34,288 nt of DNA, from the NCBI GenBank assembly GCA_038212215.1, contig JBBQUT010000043.1:1-34288 (forward strand), written 5' to 3'. The notes beneath the pieces are model-generated. The model worked only from the letters and a program-made list of their open reading frames with translations. It did no database searches and was not told where the DNA came from. The DNA comes from JALZAI01 sp038212215 (GTDB lineage: Bacteria > Actinomycetota > Actinomycetes > Mycobacteriales > Jatrophihabitantaceae). Below, one piece after another: positions 1 to 7,953 of the stretch. How positions within the stretch are numbered: position 1 is the first letter of the stretch; every line of letters begins with the position of its first letter. The position numbers and the translations under genes are program-made.

Positions 1-1
1 C

Positions 2-49
2 CCGCCGCAGACCGCCACGTCCACCACCACAGACAAGGAACAACCATGA
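2..49 (+). CDS. 3' end of an unidentified upstream gene (partial)
   Basis: An open frame enters from the left edge and ends at a TGA (47-49) that overlaps the ATG of the SRPBCC gene as ATGA. The visible tail is 15 residues, rich in Thr and Gln (PPQTATSTTTDKEQP), and has no domain. The 4-base overlap suggests translational coupling. In actinobacteria genes of this SRPBCC type often follow an ArsR-family regulator, so an ArsR gene is a reasonable guess, but nothing in these 48 bases proves it. Confidence 0.4.
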   Translation, partial: PPQTATSTTTDKEQP

Positions 50-519
50 CCAGCACCGCAACCCGCACCGTCTCGCACGACACCTTCGTCATCGACCGCA
101 CCTACGCCGCCGCGCCGCACCGCGTGTTCACCGCGTTCGCCGACGTTTCCGCGAAAGCGCGCTGGTGGGGCGACCCCAACGATAAGAACACCCCGCAGGA
201 GATCGACTTCCGCGTCGGCGGCCGCGAGACAACGATCGGCACCGCCCCCGACGGCTCCGTCGCGTTCGGCTACTACGCCCTCTACCAGGACATCGTCGAG
301 GACGAACGCATCGTCTACTCCTACGACATGACCATGGACGGCCGGCGCATCTCGGTGTCAATAGCGACGCTGGAATTCCTGCCGGTCGCCGGCGGCACCC
401 GGCTGATCGTCACCGAACAGGGCGCCTACCTCGACGGCCTCGACACAGTGCACGCCCGACGCGACGGCACCGAGAGCCTGATGTCAGCGCTCGACACCTA
501 CCTGCAGACGTCAACGTAA
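46..519 (+). CDS. SRPBCC / AHSA1-type protein
   Basis: The 157-residue product fits the START-like SRPBCC fold, AHSA1 branch, in length and in motif order: an N-terminal strand (FVIDRTYAAAPHRVFTAF), the typical W-W turn (ARWWGDP) near residue 40, an FRVGG segment near 55, and a C-terminal helix (RDGTESLMSALDTYL). These proteins form a hydrophobic cavity that binds small lipophilic ligands. No enzyme activity can be assigned. The ATG at 46 is preceded by AAGGA at about 35-39 and overlaps the stop of the upstream frame. The gene is followed by about 255 bases without a gene, so it probably ends its transcription unit. Confidence 0.88.
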   Translation: MTSTATRTVSHDTFVIDRTYAAAPHRVFTAFADVSAKARWWGDPNDKNTPQEIDFRVGGRETTIGTAPDGSVAFGYYALYQDIVEDERIVYSYDMTMDGRRISVSIATLEFLPVAGGTRLIVTEQGAYLDGLDTVHARRDGTESLMSALDTYLQTST

Positions 520-557
520 TCTCGCTACTCACCCCCAGTCCAATCCGAGGGGTTCAT

Positions 558-584
558 TGGTGGCGATACTGGGACCGAACCAGT
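558..584 (-). other. tRNA T-arm-like sequence, possible tRNA 3'-end scar
   Basis: On the minus strand a 5-bp stem (ACTGG/CCAGT) closes a 7-base loop TTCGGTC, followed by ATCGCCACCA. This looks like the T-arm and 3' acceptor end of a tRNA. No matching 5' half is present and the acceptor register is off by one base, so it is not a functional tRNA. It could be a scar of an integration event or chance. Confidence 0.2.
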
Positions 585-693
585 GACCCCTACCGTGCAA
601 CGTTTCGTCCACCGTTGGCCACGTTGGAAGCCCACACCCTGCCACCGCCCGTAAAGGCCTTCCATCGTGCCGGAAAAGTCCTGTTCAAGCGAC

Positions 694-713
694 GGTCTAG
701 GCCGGGTCTAGGC
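694..713 (+). promoter_or_regulatory. Tandem GGTCTAGGC repeat upstream of larA
   Basis: GGTCTAGGC occurs at 694-702 and again at 705-713, an 11-base period that places both copies on the same face of the helix. It lies 65-84 bases before the larA start. A regulator binding a direct repeat is possible. No lactate-type regulator gene adjoins larA, so the protein is unknown. Confidence 0.3.
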
Positions 714-777
714 TGCCCGATATGGGTGACAAGAGAAGCGTCCAACTGTTCCTAGACACTTCGACCAAGGTCTGGTG

Positions 778-2085
778 ATGACCTCGTCGGCTGGCGCTCG
801 CCACCAGGTACGTCTGGCCTATGGCGAAACCGGGCTCGTGATCGAGGTCGACCCGGAGCGCAGCACGGTTGTCACGCCGGTGCACCGCGACGGTGCCGCG
901 GACGTCGCAGCGACGTTGCGCGAGGCGCTGCAGCACCCGGTTGCCGGTCCGCCGTTGCGTGACGTCGTCCGCCCAGGCCAGAAGATCGCGGTGTCGATCT
1001 GCGATATCACCCGCCCGCAGCCGCGCGAGCTGATGGTCCGGGCGTTGCTGGCCGAGCTCGAGGGCATCTCCAGCCGCGACGACTTCACCCTGATTGTGGC
1101 CACCGGCACGCACCGCTCCAACACTGATGCAGAGCTGCGTTCCATGCTGGGTGACGAGATCGTCGACACGATGCGGATCATCCAGCACGACGGTCGTGAC
1201 CTTTCGACGCTGACCTATCGCGGCGAGTTCGGCGACGGCGTCCCGGTCTGGCTGAACACGCAATGGTGCGAGGCGGACATACGGATCACCACAGGGTTCG
1301 TCGAGCCGCACTTCTTCGCCGGCTTCTCTGGCGGCGGCAAGCTGGTGGCCCCAGGGCTGGCCGGCCTGGAGACCGTGCTGACCCTGCACGACGCGAAGCG
1401 GATCGGTAGCGACAAGGCGACGTGGGCGATCTGCGAGGGCAACCCCGTGCATGACGACGTGCGGGCGATCGCCGTCGCAACAGGCGTCGACTTCGCCTTC
1501 GATGTCGTGCTCAACGCCGACAAGCAGGTGGTGTCGGCATTCGGCGGCGAGATCCTCGCGATGCATGCCGCCGCCCGTGAGGAGGTACGTGCGACATCGA
1601 TGCGTCCGGTCGATCAGCTCTTCGATGTGGTGGTCACGACCAACTCCGGCTATCCGCTGGACCAGAACCTCTACCAGTCGGTGAAGGGCATGTCGGCGGC
1701 AGCCACGATCGTCAAGCCCGGCGGCCTGATCATCTGCGCCGCCGAGTGCCGGGACGGGTTCCCCGATCACGGCTCGTTCCGTGAGGAGCTTCAGTCAGGC
1801 AAGACACCGCAGGAACTGCTTGACATGATCGCAGCCCGCGAGAAGACCGTCGACGACCAGTGGGAGGTTCAGGTGCTGTCCAGGGTGCAGGTGCTCGCCC
1901 GCGTCGGCGTCCACAGCGACTACCTCGACGAGGCGACGCTTCAGTCGGCGAACCTGATCTCGGTGCCCGATGTCTCGGCGGCCATCGCTGCTGAGCTCGC
2001 CGCGGTGGGACCCGACGCCAGGGCCTGCATACTGCCCGAGGGCCCGCAGACGATTGCCTACTTGGCGAGCGACGCCCATGTGTGA
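778..2085 (+). CDS. larA: LarA-family nickel-pincer racemase (lactate racemase)
   Basis: The 435-residue product matches the LarA family (DUF2088 N-terminal domain). All key positions known from the Lactobacillus plantarum enzyme are present at a constant offset: D76 and R79 in DITRP, H112 in GTHR, H178 in EPHFF, K188 in SGGGKL, H204 in LTLHDAK, and Y299/Q300/K303 in NLYQSVK. K188 would carry the nickel-pincer nucleotide and H204 would bind nickel. The family interconverts D- and L-lactate or epimerises other 2-hydroxy acids. The following D-lactate dehydrogenase and lactate permease genes favour lactate. The ATG at 778 has AAGG at 767-770; a GTG at 775 is less well spaced. The enzyme needs LarB, LarC and LarE, and only remnants of the first two are seen here. 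Confidence 0.92.
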   Translation: MTSSAGARHQVRLAYGETGLVIEVDPERSTVVTPVHRDGAADVAATLREALQHPVAGPPLRDVVRPGQKIAVSICDITRPQPRELMVRALLAELEGISSRDDFTLIVATGTHRSNTDAELRSMLGDEIVDTMRIIQHDGRDLSTLTYRGEFGDGVPVWLNTQWCEADIRITTGFVEPHFFAGFSGGGKLVAPGLAGLETVLTLHDAKRIGSDKATWAICEGNPVHDDVRAIAVATGVDFAFDVVLNADKQVVSAFGGEILAMHAAAREEVRATSMRPVDQLFDVVVTTNSGYPLDQNLYQSVKGMSAAATIVKPGGLIICAAECRDGFPDHGSFREELQSGKTPQELLDMIAAREKTVDDQWEVQVLSRVQVLARVGVHSDYLDEATLQSANLISVPDVSAAIAAELAAVGPDARACILPEGPQTIAYLASDAHV

Positions 2086-2104
2086 TGGGTGACGGCCGGC
2101 GTGT

Positions 2105-2212
2105 AGGGCGCTGGCTAGCGTCGTGGGCGGTTGGTCGCGGTGCCCGTCATCGCCGTCCCCACCTCGACCGGCTACGGTGCCGCCTTCGAAAGGCATCACT
2201 GCCTTGCTGCCC
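2105..2212 (+). pseudogene. larB: larB remnant (nickel-pincer cofactor carboxylase fragment)
   Basis: Read across three frames, this stretch gives ALASVVGG, then LVAVPVIAVPTSTGYGAAFE, then GITALL. From memory this is the signature of the LarB C-terminal domain (related to PurE), usually written VVGGLV..PVIAVPTSVGYGA.F.G..ALL. The first shift is at base 2131 (one base missing) and the second at 2191 (one extra A). The N-terminal two thirds of LarB and its C-terminal end are not there in readable form. It begins about 20 bases after larA, where larB commonly sits. LarB carboxylates and hydrolyses nicotinic acid adenine dinucleotide at the start of cofactor synthesis. This copy cannot be functional as read. 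Confidence 0.6.
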
Positions 2213-2339
2213 TGTGGTGGTCCGTGAAACCGATAGCCGTGCAGCGGCAGGGTATTCGCGCGCTGCACGCGCGGGTTGCCGGGACCGACTTAGCGAGTGA
2301 GCGTTGGGCGGCCGACCTGATTGAGCTGGCGCCGGCACC

Positions 2340-2447
2340 GACACCGTTGTCGACACGGTGAGCGTGGCCGCTGTCGTCCATGCGCTGGATATCAGTGCGG
2401 TGTGGTCCGCTCCGTTGCGGCTGCGACGAGCCCCTGAGGCTTGGTAA
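2340..2447 (+). pseudogene. larC: Probable larC remnant (nickel insertion protein fragment)
   Basis: The frame from 2340 reads DTVVDTVSVAAVVHALDI, then SAVWSAPLRL, and stops at TAA 2445-2447. It resembles the LarC (DUF111) segment that follows the HFHEVGA motif, where D(S/T)(I/V)VD.VG.A.AL..LG is followed by SP(L/V)P(L/V). Just upstream the decayed run DLIELAPAP may be what is left of the HEVGA motif. The match is shorter and weaker than for LarB, but its position after larA and the larB remnant supports it. LarC cyclometallates the cofactor with nickel. Confidence 0.45.
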
Positions 2448-2838
2448 CCCTGGCCATTTCGACAGCAGAGCTCATCCGCAAACCCGATCTTGGTATGACC
2501 TTCGGCCCTACGGGTTGGCCGAGATTTGTCCGTACGGTGCAAGCAATTCATGACATGCGCCACATTGACGGAGAGTTTCATCATGTCCCGTAACTCCCAC
2601 TCGCACTGCCGCTTGCCGCCATCGCTCGTCGTCGTGACGTCCGCCCGCGCGTGCGCAGGCCGCGTCCGCCGGGATCTCTTCGGCAGCAGGCAGGAAAGAC
2701 GGGCAGCTCAGTTGGATGACCGTGAACGCAAAGGGGGGCGGCCCATCGGCTCGGGTAACGATCACCAACCACCCGGCGACTTCTCGCGCACTAACCGCCG
2801 GACTCAAGCTCTGACGTATTAGGGGGAACGTTTCTCGG
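2448..2838 (+). other. Gene-poor stretch before the D-lactate dehydrogenase gene
   Basis: No gene is supported. A frame open to a TAA at 2591-2593 contains MTFGPTGWPRFV and later DGEF, faintly like the C-terminal end of DUF397 proteins; I do not trust this enough to call it. A frame near 2725-2815 is also open but unrecognised. The last 20 bases hold AGGGGG (about 2821-2826), the likely ribosome binding site of the next gene. Confidence 0.4.
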
Positions 2839-5718
2839 ATGACATCTGGAACAGCGGGTCTGCCTCGGACTGGCAGCGCGCTACTGGCGGCGCTCAACGC
2901 GTGTGTGCCCGGCGGCGTGCGTTCCCGTTCCTCGGATCGCCTTGCGATGGCCCACGATGCGTCGCACTATCTGTTGATCCCGGGGGCGGTCGTCACACCG
3001 GACAGTCGCGAGCAAATCGCATTGCTTTTCGCGGCCAGCAGCAGGCAGGGGGTTTCGCTAACGTTCCGCTCCGGGGGCACCAGCCTGAGTGGGCAGGCTG
3101 TCACCAGCGGCGTGCTGGTCGACACCCGCCGCAACTTCCGCCAGATTGAGGTCCTCGAGTCGGGTTCGAAGGTCCGCGTCCAGCCCGGCGCCACCATTGG
3201 CCAGGTCAACGTGCGACTGGCCCCGTACGGACGCAAACTTGGCCCGGACCCCGCCAGCGCAGCGGCATGCACGATCGGCGGGGTGGTTGCCAACAACTCC
3301 AGCGGCATGTCGTGTGGCACCGAATTCAACACCTACAAAACGATGGATTCAGTTGTCGTCGTACTGCCCAGCGGCACGGTCATCGATACTGCCGCTCTCG
3401 ACGCCGACGCCAAGTTGCTCAGCACCGAACGTGAACTCTACGAGGGGTTGACAACGCTGCGTGATCGCGTTCGGGACAATGCCGAATCGTGCAGAACGAT
3501 CGAGCGCCAGTTCACACTGAAGAACACCATGGGATATGGGATCAACTCATTCCTTGATCACACGTCGCCGATCGACATCCTTGCGCATCTGATAATCGGC
3601 AGCGAAGGAACGCTGGCATTCGTGGCCGAAGCGACTTTCCGCACCATCCCAGTGTCCACGCACACGTCGACGGGACTTCTGGTCTTCGAGAGACTGCGCG
3701 ATGCGACCGACGCGCTTCCAGATCTGGTTGCCGCTGGCTTCGCCACCGTCGAGTTGCTCGACGCCACGTCCCTTTCCGTGGCTCAGGCTGATCCCACCGC
3801 GCGCCTGGTGCTGCAGGGCCTCGCGGTGCGTGACCATGCCGCCCTGCTGGTTGAATTCCAGGAGACCTCGGGCGACGAGTTGGCAGATCGGGTCGGCGAT
3901 ACCGCGCCGTTGCTGACCAAGCTCCCACTTGCTCTGCCGGCGGTTCTGTCCAGCGATGCGCCGACCCGGGCAGGCCTGTGGCACGTCCGCAACGGTCTTT
4001 ATGCGGCCGTCGCCGGTGCGCGGCCGTCCGGGACAACGGCGTTGCTGGAGGACATCGCGGTGCCCGTGCCTGCCCTTGCCGACACCTGTGAGGAGCTGCT
4101 CCGCCTGTTCGAGCGCTACGACTACGAGCAGAGCGTCATCTTCGGCCACGCCAAGGACGGCAACGTCCACTTCCTGCTGAACGAACGGTTCGGGGAATCG
4201 GAACGCCTCGAGCATTACCTGAGGTTCACAGAGGACATGGTCGATCTCGTCCTCGGCAATGGTGGAACCCTGAAAGCAGAGCATGGCACGGGGCGCATCA
4301 TGGCCCCGTTCGTCCGCCGCCAGTACGGCGACGAACTGTACGAGGTGATGAAGTCCGTCAAGAATCTGTTCGATCCCCGCCTGATTCTCAATCCCGGCGT
4401 CCTGCTCAGCGACGAACCTCGCTCACACGTCGACCACCTCAAGGAGGCGCCCGCCGTCGAATCCGAAGTTGACCGCTGCGTTGAGTGCGGCTACTGCGAG
4501 CCGGTCTGCCCCAGCAGGAACCTCACCCTGACTCCCCGGCAGCGGATCGTCCTGCGACGGGAAGTGGCTCGCGCGGGCGCCGCCGGGGACGAGGTTCTCG
4601 TGCGCGAACTGGAGCAGGACTACCGGTACGAAGGTCTCGATACCTGCGCTGTCGACGGGATGTGCCAGACCGCCTGCCCGGTGCAGATCAACACTGGCGA
4701 CCTCGTCAAGCGGTTACGCGCCGAGCACGTCGGAAAACTCAAGCAATCGGTCTGGAAAGTCGCCGCCAAGCACTGGGCCGGCGCCGTCACTGCCGCGGGG
4801 GCCGCGCTCAATGTGGCGGCCGTCCTGCCGCCGGCGCTGGTCACCACAGCGTCCGACGCAGCTCGGGCCGTGGGGAACGCCGAGACGGTTCCGCGATGGG
4901 AGGAAGACCTCCCCCGCGGCGGCAGCCGTCGGCACGCGGCGGACAACACGGGCTCGGCCGCGGTGTACTTCCCGGCCTGCGTCAGTTCGATGTTCGGCCC
5001 AGCCGAGGGGGGCGAGGGGGTAAGCACAGCCGTCCGGTCCCTGTGCGAGCGCGGAGGAATCGCGCTCAGCATTCCTGACGGCATCAAAGGCATGTGTTGT
5101 GGGATGCCCTGGCGGTCCAAAGGGCTTACCGAGGGCTACCAGGAAATGCGCACCCGGGTGCTTCCGGAATTGTGGGAAGCAAGCCGGGGCGGAGAACTCC
5201 CCGTTGTCTGCGACGGCGCTTCGTGCACCGAAGGTCTGCTGCAGCTGGCTGAATCGGGCGGACCGGCCTACGCCGGACTGCGAATCGTCGACGCGGTTGC
5301 CTTCATTGACGAGCATCTGCTCGACCGCCTATCGGTGCCGGCCAAGATCGGCTCGCTCGCATTACACCCGACGTGCTCGTCGACACGCATCGGTTCCAAC
5401 GCGGCACTGCTGCGCATCGCCGCCCGCATCGCCGACGAGGTGATCGTCGCTGATGACTGGGGGTGCTGCGCGTTCGCCGGCGACCGGGGACTCCTGCATC
5501 CCGAACTCACGGCCTCGGCCACAGCTCTGGAGGCCGCAGCGATCGCGGGCCGTGTTTTCGACGCGTACGCCTCAACCAACCGCACGTGCGAGCTGGGAAT
5601 GACCCGCGCCACCGGCTACCAATATCAGCACCTCATCGAAGTACTCGAAAACACCATCGCGGGATCGACTCCGGCGACGGGGACACCCGTCTCTACGAAA
5701 CGGCGTGCACGGCGGTAA
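2839..5718 (+). CDS. Fused FAD / Fe-S D-lactate dehydrogenase (Dld-II / GlcD-GlcF type)
   Basis: The 959-residue product combines a flavin dehydrogenase and an iron-sulfur subunit. The N-terminal half has the PCMH-type FAD fold (FRSGGTSLSGQAV near residue 75, GGVVANNSSGMSCGT near 150, IGSEGTLAFV near 255) and the FAD-oxidase C domain (FGHAKDGNVHFLLNERF, EHGTGRI, LFDPRLILNPG). A 4Fe-4S site follows (C547, C550, C553, C557), and a second one uses C603, C609 and C613. The C-terminal part has CCG-type cysteine motifs (GMCCGMPW, HPTCSST, WGCCAFAGDRG). This layout is that of the respiratory D-lactate dehydrogenase Dld-II of Shewanella; a glycolate or 2-hydroxyglutarate enzyme is the alternative. 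It probably passes electrons to quinone at the membrane. The permease gene follows after 51 bases, and LarA could supply D-lactate from L-lactate. Confidence 0.87.
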   Translation: MTSGTAGLPRTGSALLAALNACVPGGVRSRSSDRLAMAHDASHYLLIPGAVVTPDSREQIALLFAASSRQGVSLTFRSGGTSLSGQAVTSGVLVDTRRNFRQIEVLESGSKVRVQPGATIGQVNVRLAPYGRKLGPDPASAAACTIGGVVANNSSGMSCGTEFNTYKTMDSVVVVLPSGTVIDTAALDADAKLLSTERELYEGLTTLRDRVRDNAESCRTIERQFTLKNTMGYGINSFLDHTSPIDILAHLIIGSEGTLAFVAEATFRTIPVSTHTSTGLLVFERLRDATDALPDLVAAGFATVELLDATSLSVAQADPTARLVLQGLAVRDHAALLVEFQETSGDELADRVGDTAPLLTKLPLALPAVLSSDAPTRAGLWHVRNGLYAAVAGARPSGTTALLEDIAVPVPALADTCEELLRLFERYDYEQSVIFGHAKDGNVHFLLNERFGESERLEHYLRFTEDMVDLVLGNGGTLKAEHGTGRIMAPFVRRQYGDELYEVMKSVKNLFDPRLILNPGVLLSDEPRSHVDHLKEAPAVESEVDRCVECGYCEPVCPSRNLTLTPRQRIVLRREVARAGAAGDEVLVRELEQDYRYEGLDTCAVDGMCQTACPVQINTGDLVKRLRAEHVGKLKQSVWKVAAKHWAGAVTAAGAALNVAAVLPPALVTTASDAARAVGNAETVPRWEEDLPRGGSRRHAADNTGSAAVYFPACVSSMFGPAEGGEGVSTAVRSLCERGGIALSIPDGIKGMCCGMPWRSKGLTEGYQEMRTRVLPELWEASRGGELPVVCDGASCTEGLLQLAESGGPAYAGLRIVDAVAFIDEHLLDRLSVPAKIGSLALHPTCSSTRIGSNAALLRIAARIADEVIVADDWGCCAFAGDRGLLHPELTASATALEAAAIAGRVFDAYASTNRTCELGMTRATGYQYQHLIEVLENTIAGSTPATGTPVSTKRRARR

Positions 5719-5769
5719 CAGGGGCGACCAGTCCAGCTTTGCGCAGGCCACTGAGGAAGGACCACGCTC

Positions 5770-7536
5770 ATGCAGCTCGCGGACTACCAGCAGGTCTACA
5801 ACCCGGTCGGGCACTCGCTCGGACTGTCCTCGATCATGGCTGCCCTGCCTCTCATCACGCTGTTCGTGCTGCTCGGCGCGTTCCGCATGAAGGCCTGGCT
5901 CGCGTCGATCATCGGGCTTGCAGTTGCCCTGGTCGTCGCGGTGGTCGTCTACTCCATGCCGGTGCTCGACGCCCTGAACAGTGGGGCGCTGGGTGCGGCG
6001 TTCGGGATGTTCCCGATCATGTGGATCGTCATTAACGCGATATGGGTCTACAACCTGACCCTCGCGACCGGCCATTTCGACGTGCTTCGGCGTTCGTTCG
6101 CCTCCGTCAGCGACGACCAGCGCATCCAGGCGATCATCATCGCGTTCTGCTTCGGAGCACTCCTGGAGGCTCTCGCCGGCTTCGGAACGCCGGTGGCTAT
6201 CACTTCAGTGATGCTTATCGCGCTCGGCTTCAAGCCGATCAAGGCAGCGACGGTGGCATTGGTCGCGAATACCGCGCCGGTCGCCTTCGGAGCGCTCGCG
6301 GTGCCGATCACCACGCTCTCGACCGTCACGAAACTGCCGATCGACGACCTGGGCGCGATGGTCGGACGCCAAACGCCTATTCTCTCGGTGTTCGTCCCGC
6401 TGGCACTGGTGATCATCGTCGACGGACGGCGTGGCGTACGCCAGGTTTGGACTGCTGCGTTGGTGTGCGGCGTGACGTTCGGCGGCTTCCAATACCTCGC
6501 GTCAAACTTCTGGTCGATCCCGCTCGCCGACATCATCGCGGCGCTCGCCTCGGCGCTGGCCGTCTTGGCCCTCACCCGGGTCTGGCACCCGAAGGAGGGC
6601 TACTCCGAGCCGAGTGATGAGCCCATCCTAGGTTCGGCTTCCCTAACGCCGCGCAGGCCCACTGGCGGCACGCACGCAGTGCCCTCCGCGGTCGCAGTCC
6701 GAGGACGCCCGAAGGCACCGGCTGCTCCTCCGGAGCCGATCCACGACTCGCACAGCGATGTCTTCAAGGCCTACGCGCCGTACCTGATCATCATCCTGGT
6801 CTTCGTCATCGCCACCAGGGTGTCTGCACTCACCGGCGTGGCACCGAAGGTGACCGGCACGAGCGGGACCGGCCTGGAGAAGGCGACCCGCATCTACAAC
6901 TGGCCCGGCCTTCATATCACGCACCTTGTCCAGGGCACGCCAACTGACGTCGCCACCACCTTCAAGCTGAATCTCTTGTCCGCCGGCGGCACGCTGTTGC
7001 TCATCTCCGGAGTGCTCACGATGATCGTGCTGAAAGTAGGAGTCAGCCAGGCGCTGCGGACCTACGGGCGCACGCTCGTACAACTGAAGTACGCGATCCT
7101 CACCGTGGCGGCCGTACTGGCGCTCGCCTTCGTCATGAACGAGTCCGGTGAGACGGTGACGATCGGGCTGTGGCTGGCCGGAGCAGGCGGGGCGTTTGCC
7201 TTCCTCTCCCCGATCCTGGGTTGGCTCGGCGTCGCGGTCACCGGTTCGGACACCTCGTCGAACTCACTGTTCGGAGCGCTGCAGATCACCGCCGCCTCGC
7301 ATGCACACCTGTCACCGACACTGCTCGCGGCCGCGAACTCGTCCGGCGGAGTGCTCGGCAAGATGATCTCGCCGCAGAACCTGGCGATCGTTGCCGGGGC
7401 GGTGGGGCTCGAGGGGCGGGAGGGCGACATCTTCCGACGTGCATTCCTGTGGAGCGTGGGATTCCTCGCCTTCATGTGCGTGCTGATCTACCTCATGTCG
7501 ACAGGGGTGCTGTCGTGGATGGTCGTGGGACATTGA
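5770..7536 (+). CDS. lldP: Lactate permease, LldP/LctP family
   Basis: The 588-residue polytopic membrane protein matches the L-lactate permease family in length and in conserved stretches: AFCFGALLEALAGFGTPVAI near residue 125, ALVANTAPVAFGAL near 165, and a C-terminal block with GSDTSSNSLFGALQ and NSSGGVLGKMISPQN. A loop of about 60 residues with low hydrophobicity (about 280-330) divides two hydrophobic halves. Family members import D- or L-lactate or glycolate with protons. The start at 5770 has a strong GAGGAAGGA at 5752-5760. It lies 51 bases behind the dehydrogenase gene, so uptake and oxidation are probably co-transcribed. Confidence 0.93.
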   Translation: MQLADYQQVYNPVGHSLGLSSIMAALPLITLFVLLGAFRMKAWLASIIGLAVALVVAVVVYSMPVLDALNSGALGAAFGMFPIMWIVINAIWVYNLTLATGHFDVLRRSFASVSDDQRIQAIIIAFCFGALLEALAGFGTPVAITSVMLIALGFKPIKAATVALVANTAPVAFGALAVPITTLSTVTKLPIDDLGAMVGRQTPILSVFVPLALVIIVDGRRGVRQVWTAALVCGVTFGGFQYLASNFWSIPLADIIAALASALAVLALTRVWHPKEGYSEPSDEPILGSASLTPRRPTGGTHAVPSAVAVRGRPKAPAAPPEPIHDSHSDVFKAYAPYLIIILVFVIATRVSALTGVAPKVTGTSGTGLEKATRIYNWPGLHITHLVQGTPTDVATTFKLNLLSAGGTLLLISGVLTMIVLKVGVSQALRTYGRTLVQLKYAILTVAAVLALAFVMNESGETVTIGLWLAGAGGAFAFLSPILGWLGVAVTGSDTSSNSLFGALQITAASHAHLSPTLLAAANSSGGVLGKMISPQNLAIVAGAVGLEGREGDIFRRAFLWSVGFLAFMCVLIYLMSTGVLSWMVVGH

Positions 7537-7584
7537 GCGGTGGAAGCCAGCAGAACTCAGCCGACCGCCAATCTACGAAAACCC

Positions 7585-7941
7585 TTATGTCTTCCTGGGG
7601 TCTATTGCATTGACGATGAGACCGCCGAGGATCTGGCCTCCGGCGTGAGGTAGTCGAGGCACGTCGTCTTCGGTTGGCGCGCGCTGTGCCAGGGCCCGAT
7701 AGGGACGGTGGGAATTGCTGTGGCCCTCGTATTCGGCCAGTTCAAGAAAGAGGCGGTGAACTTCGTATCGCGGTCGCGACCAAGAAGCCGAAGCTGTTGA
7801 CCTGCTCCCCGAACGCGAGCATGCAGTTGCGAGCTTGCGGGTCACCCCCTCCCCCGTCGGGTGCCGAGTGACGCCGAGGATGTGAACGCGCCGCGTGCCG
7901 ACTTCGAGGATGAAGAACACGTAGATCCGGCGTAGCAGCAC
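7585..7941 (-). pseudogene. Decayed DDE (rve-type) transposase/integrase fragment
   Basis: Read on the minus strand, the fragment opens with LLRRIYVFFILEVGTRRVHILG and VTRHPTGEGVT, which match the start of the catalytic core of common actinobacterial integrase-type transposases. Pieces of the next part appear in other frames (MLAFGEQVNSFGFLV, then RDRDTKF with a catalytic Asp). It then jumps to the C-terminal motif HSNSHRPYRALAQRAP. At least two frameshifts and a central deletion make it dead. I see no terminal inverted repeats. It separates the lactate genes from the inositol genes and fills the 417-base gap after lldP. Confidence 0.75.
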
Positions 7942-7953
7942 CGTGTCGACGGG

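Noticed and set aside
697..1770. Long minus-strand open frame (357 codons) opposite larA
   Set aside because: It is the shadow of a well-recognised LarA gene; the translation has no domain and the codon pattern follows the GC-rich third positions of larA.
2508..2897. Minus-strand frame of 129 codons before the dehydrogenase gene
   Set aside because: Overlaps the start of the dehydrogenase gene, no recognisable domain, and no supporting start signals.
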